A stretch of DNA of 64,000 nucleotides from Trichoplax sp. H2 (taxonomy: Eukaryota; Placozoa; Uniplacotomia; Trichoplacea), in NCBI GenBank assembly GCA_003344405.1, contig NOWV01000083.1, forward strand, positions 62,001-126,000, read 5' to 3'. The notes beneath the pieces were generated by a model that was not told the origin of the DNA, ran no database searches, and saw only the letters and a program-made list of their open reading frames with translations. The translations under genes and the position numbers were made by a program. Below are positions 54,900-64,000 of this stretch, one piece after another (the first letter of the stretch is position 1; each line of letters starts with the position of its first letter).

Positions 54900-55034
54900 A
54901 GTGTAAGTACTGTACAGTACTGTACAATTGTTAGAGCATTGGAGCACAGTACTGTATTGTTGTACGGTGTACAGTACTGTACCCTACTGTACTATGTACT
55001 GTGCATGCCAGGTGTACAGTACTGTACAGTATGC
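54900..55034. promoter_or_regulatory. TACTGTAC cluster between TBL2 and EF-Tu copy a
   Basis: The 283-base head-to-head gap between the start codons at 54818 (minus) and 55102 (plus) has its middle 130 bases filled with GTACTGTACAGTACTGTAC-type words. With so little other room, both promoters must overlap or flank this element. Confidence 0.72.
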
Positions 55035-55101
55035 TTATTATCAAAGATTGAAGGTCCAGCTTGACCTCGGTGCAAAACGAAGTATACTGCATTCGGTCGC
55101 C

Positions 55102-57672
55102 ATGGCAGGATTAGCAGGTAATTATATTATTGCAACCATGGATCATATCAGTTGTGACGATTTCTTATCCATATTAACAATATGAATATTCATCAATTGT
55201 TTCTTTTAACTGCTCCATTAAATATGTATACATACAGCACAGTATAATTAATAATTGAGAGCTTCATGACACCCTGTGAACAAAAACTAGGTAATCTCAG
55301 CTTCCAGCTTTTGGTCAATCGATTAGCTTAATAATACACAAACAGTAAAGCTGTAATTATTTCTCTACACCAGTATGCAATTGCGAATACGGTACCTTTT
55401 CCGACACTGATCCAAACCATTAACTTTGAAATGTCATCTACTACGTCCAGTAGAACTAGATAAATGTTAAACCAAATTTATTGATTTTTCTACTTGTATT
55501 CATGTAAGCTTGCATTCATGAATAATGTTAAGATGTGATCATTTCTTGTCATATAGCAAAACATTATCTTTCCACCATAAGAAAATTTGCTCGAGCCTTT
55601 GCTACCAAAACCTTCACTAGAGATAGACCTCATATTAATATCGGAACGATTGGTCATGTTGACCATGGAAAAACAACATTGACTGCTGCAATTACCAAAG
55701 GTTTGCTAAGCTATCTAACTTGTATCATCATGCCCATCTGCATAGTTGTTAGTACTGCGCAAGTGAACTGATTGATGCTATGGGCGTTCAATGAATGGAA
55801 AAATTTTTATAATATTCATGGAGCTCGTTCTACATATGATTATATCCGTAGTATTGGCTGAAAAAGGAGACGCACAATTCAAATCCTATGGAGAAATCGA
55901 TAGAGCACCAGAGGAAAGAGCTCGCGGAATCACAATTTCCACTGCGCATGTTGAATATTCTACTAACGAACGTCACTATGCTCACATAGATTGTCCTGGT
56001 CATGCAGATTATATAAAGGTATGAATGTGAACCTTTGATATTAATGGAATACTGTACTGTACTAGTTTACCATCAACAAATCCGTGACTTAGCTCTTTGA
56101 ATCAGAATATGATTACAGGAGCTGCACAAATGGATGGCGCGATATTAGTAGTCGCTGGTACGGAAGGCCAGATGCCGCAAACTCGAGAGCATCTCCTCCT
56201 AGCAAAGCAGGTGACAAGTGACAACATAAATGTGCTCCGCTCTACCTTCTAAAGTTCAATTGTGAAATTAATGTGCCATACATTTTTTTAACTGCGAAAA
56301 TAATATCTCTATTGTTCTTAATCAAGGTGGGTATAAAAGAAATTTGTGTTTACGTCAACAAAGCTGATGTCGTAGAGGATAAAGAGATGATCGAATTAGT
56401 TCAATTGGAGATGTTAGAGATTCTTGATGAATTCGGCTACGATAGTGAGAAAACACCTATCGTTGTGGGCTCTGCTTTATGTGCACTAGAGGTATGGGGT
56501 ATAACCAGAACTTAATTAAAATCTTCGCAGCAATTTGTTTCTTCTAAGAAAACTTATGTTAGCAACCTGACCCGTTAGGGCCGAAAACCAGAACTTGGGA
56601 GGGATTCTATAATGAAGTTACTAGATGAAATTGATAGGCATATTCCAGAACCCAAAAGAGATTTAGAGAAACCTTTCCTCTTACCAGTGGAAGATACTTA
56701 TTCGATATCGGGTAGAGGTACCGTTATCACTGGTAGAGTTGAACGTGGAATACTCAAGAAAGGAGATGAAGTACAATTTGTTGGTCGAAATTCTGAACTA
56801 AAGTCTATTATCACTGGTAAATTAAGACTATATCTTTGTAATCGACCTAATTTTAAATTAATAACCAACTTCCTGGGCAGATTAAATTCATGACATATTT
56901 TAATCGTTTCCCAGATCGTAAGGTAACTTCTGCTACGTAGTCAGTTGAAGGCACTATTAATCGAAAAATTCTACGCTCAGGGCCTTACGTTGTGTTACAG
57001 GTATCGAAATGTTTAGAAAAAGCCTTGATGAAGCTAGACCTGGTGATAATATTGGAGCTTTAGTTCGAGGTTTGAAGCGCGATCAGGTCAAAAGGGGAAT
57101 GGTGATGGCAGCTCCAGGAACAGTGAAATCATTCACAAAATTTGAAGCTCAGGTTTGTTAAGTTATTAATCGTTGCCCGACAGTCATTAAATAAAAGAAG
57201 TTGTAGCGTAATGCATGACTAATCAATGGGTGATAACTGATTGCAGCAGCTTCTTGCCAATATCCAAATCAATAATTGATAGTAACATTTCTGTCTGTTT
57301 AAGGTTTACCTATTGCAAAAAACTGAAGGCGGTAGACACAAACCGGTGATTAGCAATTATTCTCCACAATTATTCACCCGGACTGCAGATGTTACCTGCA
57401 AGCTAATGCTACCAGATGATAAGGAAATGTTAATGCCTGGTATTTATTTTTAAAATTGACGCTACTGATAAAAATACGATTGTAATCTATAAATATTCTT
57501 AATCTGGCTTATGATTTTGTTTAATTAATTTGTTTTCATGCTATTAGGTGAAGATGCAAACATGGTAATCACTTTGCATACAGACATGCCCTTAGAAGTG
57601 AATCAGCGATTTACATTACGAGATTCAAATCAGACTGTAGGAACTGGAATTGTCACGAAATACCTTAAATGA
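55102..57672 (+). CDS. TUFM: Mitochondrial elongation factor Tu, copy a
   Basis: Nine exons: 55102..55117, 55557..55700, 55852..56018, 56106..56210, 56327..56491, 56579..56816, 57001..57152, 57304..57439 and 57548..57672. The product is 415 residues. It starts [20 protein letters not shown], a basic presequence typical of mitochondrial import. GTPase motifs are G1 GHVDHGKT (38-45), switch [14 protein letters not shown]3 DCPGHADY, G4 NKAD and G5 GSAL. Domain 2 ([20 protein letters not shown], then [19 protein letters not shown]) and domain 3 ([20 protein letters not shown]) are complete. It delivers aminoacyl-tRNA to the mitoribosome. The tiny first coding exon was found by phase: only ATGGCAGGATTAGCAG before GTAATT fits. 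It is tail to tail with a paralogue at 58301. Confidence 0.95.
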
Positions 57673-58300
57673 AACAAACTGAAATAAAAATTATTAGATC
57701 AGTAAATTAAAACTATTTATACGCGTACGGTGTGCTTAAAGCTTAGTCGAGAGATCAAGATACTCTCAATTCGCTATTGCATCAGGCTCTAGTGAAACTA
57801 ATAAGAAGCAGCTTTCTATTACACATCTTATGATGTTCACTAGTAATACCGTTGGTAGACATAGCACTTTGTAATCAGTCACTTATAACATAAATGTACC
57901 AGGAATTTTTAAAGAGTGCCGTGATATATATATATTTAATATTGCCAATACAATCTTTATTGCAGATTTGCAGTTTATATTGAATACAGATTATGTTAGC
58001 AGTGTATTCTTCGGCGGCATGAAATAATTCCCGGCAATCTAGTTGTAGCATAAATTTGATAGAAATAAAACGTTAAAAAAAGTTTTAAACTGATTAAATT
58101 CTGGGAAAGAGTATTTGTAATTCAAAGCGCAGTCAACAACTCCGTATTAGTGGATTGCTAAAGTTATATGACTAAGTAAAATCTATATTTAAAGCTAATT
58201 CAATTAGGGCTTATTCAACAATGATTCGCCAATATAATTTAATCAATTAATTACCAAAACGTTAAAGTCAGCTATCGACAAATATTGTTATATTTACAGT
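57673..58300. other. Tail-to-tail gap between the two EF-Tu genes
   Basis: 628 bases of AT-rich DNA. I see no inverted-repeat arms spanning the gap and no mobile element that would explain the duplication, and no TACTGTAC cluster. Confidence 0.6.
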
Positions 58301-60591
58301 TTATCCCAGAATTTGTGTAATAATGCCTGTTCCAACAGTTGAATGACCATCTCGCAAGGTGAATCTTTGCTTTTCTTCGAGAGGTAAATCAGATTGAAGT
58401 GTAAAGGTTACTTCGCAGTCTTCACCTAACGTTAATACGGACCAGATATTCATTACGAAGTTAATAAAAGTGCTCATATTAAGTATATTAATTGTCAAAA
58501 TAACCAATTGCAGATTATACGTATATGCATATACATATGCATACATACGAGTATATACTGTACCTCAAATTGCTCAGACCACAGACTAAACATGAAAGAA
58601 AAATAATGTAGTAATTTTTTTACCTGGCATACACATCTCTTTGCCTGATGGTAATTCAACTCTTGCAGCTACATCAGCTGTACGAGTATATAAAACGGGT
58701 GCGTAGTTTGTAACAATCGGAGTTTTGCGGCCACCTTCCTCAGTCGATAGCATATAAAGCTAGAAGAGAGATAAATTCCAAAGAATGTGACCGTTACCAA
58801 AGTCATAAATTTTATTGCCTTCAGTTTCACGCTTCATTTACACACCTGAGCTTTAGCCTTGGTATAAGATTTGACAGTATCGGCCGCACATAGCACCATT
58901 CCTCGCTTAATGTCTTCACGCTTTATACCACGTACTAGTGCCCCCATATTATCACCAGCTTGAGCCTGATCTAAATTCTTATGAAACATTTCAATACCTG
59001 CAATTCAAGCATAAATACTCGTGTAACTCCTACATCACAAATTTATAAAGGCGATAATATTGGTGATAAATCATGTATTCATCATAAATTACAGTACAGT
59101 ATTGTTAAAGTACCTGTAATTACTGTTTTTATATTGGATTTTTTGCCAACAAATTCTGCATCACTTCCTTTCTTAATAATTCCCCGTTCTAAACAGCCAG
59201 TAACAACGGTCCCTCGACCTGGAATACTAAACACGCCTTCAACTGGTAGTAAAAATGGTTTATCTAACTCTCTTTCAGGAATAGGTATGTGAGCATCTAT
59301 AGCTTCCATTAATTTTTCGACAGACTTGACACCGAGCTCAGGATTTCGATTCTATTCATTTACAAAATCAGATTCTTTAATGTTATTGATATCTTGTATC
59401 ATAAAGGTACCAAGATACGCAGATTTAAATTAGTGAATAAGTAAAGCCTTCCAACCTCTAGAGCGCATAGTGCCGATCCGATGATAACCGGAGTGTCCTC
59501 ATCATAACCATGTTCTTGGAGTAAATCTCTAATTTCTAATTCAACTAGCTCAAGCATTTCGTTATCGTCAATTGTATCTGCCTTATTAACATAAACTACC
59601 ATATGTTTGACACCAATCTAGGAAAATTACGGCAGAAATGTTAAAAAATTTAGCAGTATTGGTAACTGATCAGAGGAAATTTCGTTACGAAATGCTGTGG
59701 TAATTAAGAAAAGGCATTACCTGTTTCGCCAACAAAACATGTTCTTTAGTTTGCGGCATAGCACCATCAGTTGCTGCAACAACTAAGATAGCTCCATCCA
59801 TACGAGCAGCCCCAGTTATCATATTCTAAAAAATAGATTGTTACCAATGTTAGGGTGCAACTGGGCAGCGCTACTTATATGCACATACCTATATCATATT
59901 GTATATATTATAAGTATAATTGGCTATTTCAGTTAGACATTATATAAGTGTACTGTATAATTAATATAGGCAATGCTTTTTTACTATTACTAAATGTTAA
60001 ATAATTTTATACAACGAATCCAATCTACTTCGCACCTTTATGTAATCGGCATGACCAGGGCAATCAATATGTCCATAATGCCTTTGATCGGTTTCATATT
60101 CTACGTTTGCCGTTTTAATAGTAATTCCACGTGCTTTTTCCTCAGGTGCATTATCGATTTCATCGTAGGCCTTATACTTTGCCTGCCCGCGCTCTTGCAG
60201 TACTATTTTGTAAAAGAAAGTTTAACCCCTTATTTTCTAATCCAAGCAGGTGTTTGAGTAAGATATTTATTTCGTATTTAGTATATAATTGGCGAACTGC
60301 TGTAGTAGCTTGACGGTATAATATATCCTGTATTATTATATTACTATCATTTTTTGATAATTGATAGAGTATAATCGTACGATATTCAGTAAAATATGGG
60401 AATGATCCAATATACAGTAGAGTGCAATACGAGGGTAAGTTTTTATTATACTCGTAATTGAATTCTCTTACATTTAGTTATTGCTGCCGTTAAGGAGGTT
60501 TTGCCATGATCGACATGGCCAATGGTGCCAATATTAATATGCGGTTTATCCCTGGAATAAGTCTTCTTGGCATCTGCTGACATTGCCCGAA
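58301..60591 (-). CDS. Elongation factor Tu, copy b (5' exon uncertain)
   Basis: Eight exons on the minus strand: 60591..60472, 60202..60036, 59825..59721, 59617..59456, 59351..59114, 58997..58846, 58759..58624 and 58425..58301. All EF-Tu motifs are present: GHVDHGKT (with the following TSLTAA), [24 protein letters not shown] and GSAL. Domain 2 reads [20 protein letters not shown] and domain 3 [20 protein letters not shown]. Six of the eight exons have exactly the same length as in copy a and the phases are identical. The two differ clearly in protein sequence (for example [15 protein letters not shown] against [15 protein letters not shown]). The first listed exon needs two upstream bases from an earlier exon. 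A candidate is the 10 bases before a GTATGT donor near 61505 (MYA...), giving an unusually short leader. Otherwise an internal ATG at 60583 would start the protein. Mitochondrial location is inferred. Confidence 0.9.
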
Positions 60592-61654
60592 CTGCAATTA
60601 CAATATTACGAAATTTAATATATATCTTAATGTATAAGTCTAACCACGATATGTCGCCTATTGCAGATATGCCTATTCTTCATTTACTGTAATAGCGCTC
60701 TATTCATACTACTTTGATAAAAGTTAATGAATAAGTGGAAAAAATATTTCACATTATATCTTTTATAGGTTATACAATATTGCCATGAAAACGTATACAC
60801 GTTCGTAGTGTTACAATATGATATACGTCCAAAATAATGGTACAAGCTGCGCATTGATACATACTCGTATCTACGACTGTAAACAGTATCTTAACATACA
60901 GTAAGCAATTCATTAAGTAATCGTTGTTACAGTAAAGTATGCGTATATCCTTTACTTGCAATCAATTTCACGGAGCACAGGTACACCTGTTAACTATGAC
61001 TCGTGCGTACACGTCATACGGTATTCAATATCAACTAGAAATTTGTAAAGAAATAGCAAATATGTATAATTGTGTTATACAGTACCAGCAATATTCCTAA
61101 GCTTGCCGTTCAGGAACGAAAACCTATGGGCTTGATAAGATATAATTGATAACAAATTAAAATTTTACCCAGCAATCTACAATATCAGTTTACATTTTAC
61201 ACGTGCTACAGTATCTCTCCAAGATAGTTGATAGACAATACAGTACAGTACTATACATTCAACACGCTCTATGGCGAAAAAACATGGATACTTTCGATCA
61301 AGATTCTATTTTGTTTAGGCCAATGCTATAAACGTGTGCAAACTTTGGAAGCATAGAAGTCAGAAGATTGCATAATACTGTAAGGTTAGTACAATAGTAT
61401 CGCAGTGTAATATACAGTCAACATAGTCATACAGAAACTCCTTAATGAAACTGTTGATCCTCATCCTCTCTCCCTACAATACAGTACAGTAAAGACAACA
61501 TACGGGCATACATTCTGTCGTTGCCAACTTTGTAAAAGTATTTTACACAAAATACAACACTAGCAATGGACGAAGAGATCAGTCGATTTTACACACGTTG
61601 CATGCTCTACGATGTACAGTACCTATCCTACCTACTGAACCAGCCCGGCAAGTT
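60592..61654. promoter_or_regulatory. 5' flank of EF-Tu copy b
   Basis: AT-rich sequence that may contain the missing first exon of copy b. TACAGTACAGTACTA-type words occur near 61237-61255 and 61480-61492. Several short open frames occur but none is recognisable. Confidence 0.4.
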
Positions 61655-61849
61655 ATGGCTCCTAATTGCAACGCTAATGTTGTTGTCATGATGCAGAATG
61701 CAGACGGAGCTGCAAATTACTCTATTACGATGAAGGATAAAGTTGTAGCTTTGATAATAACCAGCTCGAAACCGGTAGTAGTTATTAAATGGCCGGCCAC
61801 CTGTACGACAGTTTATGACGATGAAGAACTTCAAGATCAGAACCAATGA
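61655..61849 (+). CDS. Hypothetical 64-codon open frame
   Basis: Open frame starting MAPNCNANVVVMMQNADGAA and ending EELQDQNQ, with a balanced, protein-like composition (valine-rich middle, acidic tail) and less A/T bias than the surroundings. It lies at the edge of the tandem repeat array, with no splice partner that I could connect and no recognised family. An overlapping open frame exists on the other strand. It could be an exon of an unknown gene or chance. Confidence 0.25.
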   Translation: MAPNCNANVVVMMQNADGAANYSITMKDKVVALIITSSKPVVVIKWPATCTTVYDDEELQDQNQ

Positions 61850-63300
61850 TTTTTATGGTACTATACAGTACAGTACAGCGTGTGCACTGTGCAGTAGGAC
61901 CGTACAGTCACGATACATTAATTAATCGAACGCTGATGTACTGTGCCGTACATCATACTGTACACTATACTAAAGTTAACGGCTGTTTGTTGCCAAAAAT
62001 GTGGAGCTGATTGCGGTGCAGTACATGGACTGTACACCGTACAGTTAGTACTGTACCTGTACTGTACGATGTGAGCCAGTGCTATTAGGCAATATAAATT
62101 GTAGTAAAGCTGCAAAATTTGCCTCAAATTTTATATTAGCTTACAGTACTCTTACTCTAATTCCAACTGGTTCACACTGATGTGAGCCAGTTCTATTTAG
62201 ACTGCTATTAAGCAAAATAAATTGTAGTAAAGCTGCAAAATTTGCCTCAAATTCTATACATACAGATAGTGTACTTTAGTACACACTGTCATACTGTACA
62301 CTATACTAAAGTTAACGGCTGTTTGTTGCCCAAAATGAGGAGCTGATTGCTGTGCAGTACATGGACTATACAGTTAGTACTGTACCGTATTGTACTGTAC
62401 GATGTGAGCCAGTGCTATTAGGCAATATAAATTGTAGTAGAGCTGCAAAATTTGCCTTAAATTTTATATTAGCTTACAGTACTCTTACTCTAATTCCAAC
62501 TGGTTCACACTGATGTGAGCCAGTTCTATTTAGAGTGCTATTAGGCAAAATAAATTATAGTAAAGCTGCAAAATTTGCCTCAAATTCTATACATAAAGAT
62601 AGTGTACTTTAGTACACACTGTCATACTGTACACTATACTAAAGTCAACGGCTGTTTGTTGCCCAAAATGTGGAGCTGATTGCTGTGCAGTACATGGACT
62701 GTACAGTTAGTACTGTACCGTATTGTACTGTACGATGTGAGCCAGTGCTATTAGGCAAAATAAATTGTAGTAAAGCTGCAAAGTTTGCCTCAAATTCTAT
62801 ACATACAGATAGTGTACTGTACTTTAGTACACACTGTCATACTAAAGTCAACGGCTGTATGTTGCCCAAAATGAGGAGCTGATTGCTGTGCAGTACAGTA
62901 CATGGACTGTACAGTTAGTACTGTACCGTATTGTACTGTACGATGTGAGCCAGTGCTATTAGGCAAAATAAATTATAGTAAAGCTGCAAAATTTGCCTCA
63001 AATTCTATACATACAGTCATACTGTACACTACAGTATACTAAAGTCAATGGCTGTTTGTTGCCCAAAATGAGGAGCTGATTGCGGTACAGTACTGTACTG
63101 TACTGTACATAGACTGTACAGTGTACACTGTGTACAGTTAGTACTGTACCGTATTGTACTGTACAGTATTGTACAGTACAGTATAGTGTACTATAGTACA
63201 CACTGTACAGTACTGCATCGATCGGACTGGAGTCGTAGTGGATTTTTTCGGGTACACCGTACACTGTACTGTATACCGGTAGTCCATGACGTAGTACTGT
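61850..63300. repeat. Tandem repeat array with 333- and 208-base units
   Basis: The block GATGTGAGCCAGTGCTATTA starts at 62068, 62401, 62734 and 62942, giving spacings of 333, 333 and 208. A partial unit precedes it from about 61951 and a degenerate one follows to about 63230. Each unit also contains TAAAGTTAACGGCTGTTTG (or a one-base variant), CAAAATGAGGAGCTGATTGC and several TACTGTAC words. Inside the 333-base unit a second, diverged copy of the block begins about 111 b downstream (62179). The 208-base unit lacks the segment between these internal copies. The internal copy sits in an imperfect hairpin (AACTGGTTCACA...TGTGAGCCAGTT). It shows no coding capacity. Confidence 0.85.
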
Positions 63301-63399
63301 AGACGGTTCAAATTTCCTTACGAATATTCTCGAACATTATCTGCCATTAATTTATTTTGCCTTAGACTTCGTGATTAACGATTAATAATTTCAATCGGT

Positions 63400-63480
63400 A
63401 TGCCAGATATTAAAGGTGTAAGGAAATCCGTAATAAGACCTGGCAATGGTATTCCATTGGAGTTATTCACCGGTAGTAAG
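63400..63480 (+). CDS. Possible first exon of an FKBP-type prolyl isomerase
   Basis: ATG at 63400 opens 27 codons (MPDIKGVRKSVIRPGNGIPL...FTGSK) up to a GTACAA donor after 63480; without splicing the frame stops at 63526. The pattern GV.K..I.PGNG resembles the FKBP12 N-terminus (GVEKE.L.PGNG.KP). The next exon would then supply the VTVHYTG core, which I do not find in the remaining 500 bases, so the gene would continue beyond the window. The match is short and the family call is tentative. Confidence 0.35.
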
Positions 63481-63526
63481 GTACAAAACCAATTAGATAT
63501 TGATACCGAATTTGGAAAGCAATAGA

Positions 63527-64000
63527 GAAAGAAAGAATTATAGATAGGATAGCTTTACACTTTATATTATTATTTTACGGTTATATTAAGACGAGCAATC
63601 ATCTACAACTCGGTATGTGTACTCGTATGACATGTGTCGTTGGAATTATGCATAACCAACTAGTATAGGTAACATGTCTAATGACTATCATTATGCGTAG
63701 TAACTGTCTATTCATAGTTCCGATGACATACAGTATGCACGTATTGTAAAATAAGTACACATATACTCGTATAATGATCGCATATCGAAGTATGATAAGT
63801 CTTAGCAGTAAAATATTCGTACAACGAACGTATCTTTATACTGTATCTTCCTTTTAACATCAATTTTACTATTAACGGTATTTTACGATCACACTAACTA
63901 CGGACGAAGTTAAAATATCAGACTAAGAATTGCTCGATAATTGATATACTGTGTCAGTAACATGCTATTACTCGAGTACATTCACTACCTAATGTAGTGT
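63527..64000. other. Right end of window, nothing recognised
   Basis: AT-rich sequence with scattered ACTCGTAT words. It may be the first intron of the FKBP-like gene. I see no exon or repeat cluster that I can support. Confidence 0.4.

Noticed and set aside
54819-54947. N-terminal extension of TBL2 into the repeat cluster
   Set aside because: The added residues would be encoded by TACTGTAC repeats; the ATG at 54818 immediately precedes the conserved anchor layout.
61951-63230. CRISPR-like reading of the repeat array
   Set aside because: The units are 208-333 bases, diverged, in a eukaryotic intergenic region and without spacer structure.
62998-63264. Minus-strand 88-codon frame of alternating Tyr/Cys/Thr/Val
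   Set aside because: It is translated TACTGTAC repeat, which lacks stops in some frames; it is not a gene.

Overview
This window is animal nuclear DNA: AT-rich by eye, with compact multi-exon genes, introns mostly of 80-500 bases bounded by GT...AG, and metazoan-type gene content. Fourteen protein genes can be followed by splicing exons with consistent reading phase. Ten are recognised with good confidence from conserved blocks: TMED2, MRPL18, a RILP-like protein, BOLA2, a TRPM channel, TUBD1, INO80B, rabaptin (RABEP1), TBL2 and mitochondrial EF-Tu (two copies). MRPL50 is recognised from its C-terminal half. One is an unrecognised Ser/Asn/Arg-rich protein, and one FKBP-like first exon lies at the right edge. 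A non-bilaterian animal such as a placozoan or sponge fits the compactness and gene content, but this is inference; I cannot name the species.

Layout, left to right: TMED2 (+, 5' cut off by the window), MRPL18 (-), RILPL (+), BOLA2 (-), MRPL50 (+), Ser-rich gene (-), TRPM (+), TUBD1 (+), INO80B (-), RABEP1 (+), TBL2 (-), EF-Tu copy a (+), EF-Tu copy b (-), FKBP-like (+). Strands alternate almost perfectly, so nearly every intergenic gap is either tail-to-tail or head-to-head. The TRPM-TUBD1 junction is the only exception.

The gap types differ in content. Head-to-head gaps and other 5' flanks are packed with the self-complementary word TACTGTACAGTA and its overlapping variants. Tail-to-tail gaps contain almost none. 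The gap upstream of EF-Tu copy b also holds a tandem array of 333-base units, with shortened 208-base variants, that contains the same word. I regard this promoter-associated palindromic motif as the most interesting unexplained signal here.

Functionally the genes are unrelated housekeeping genes and not an operon or a pathway. Two loose themes are mitochondrial translation and Fe-S biology (MRPL18, MRPL50, two EF-Tu genes, BOLA2) and membrane traffic (TMED2, the RILP-like and rabaptin Rab effectors). All functions are assigned by recognising conserved protein blocks; no database search was run. Exon borders are my own splice models. I checked that phases close, but they need transcript support.
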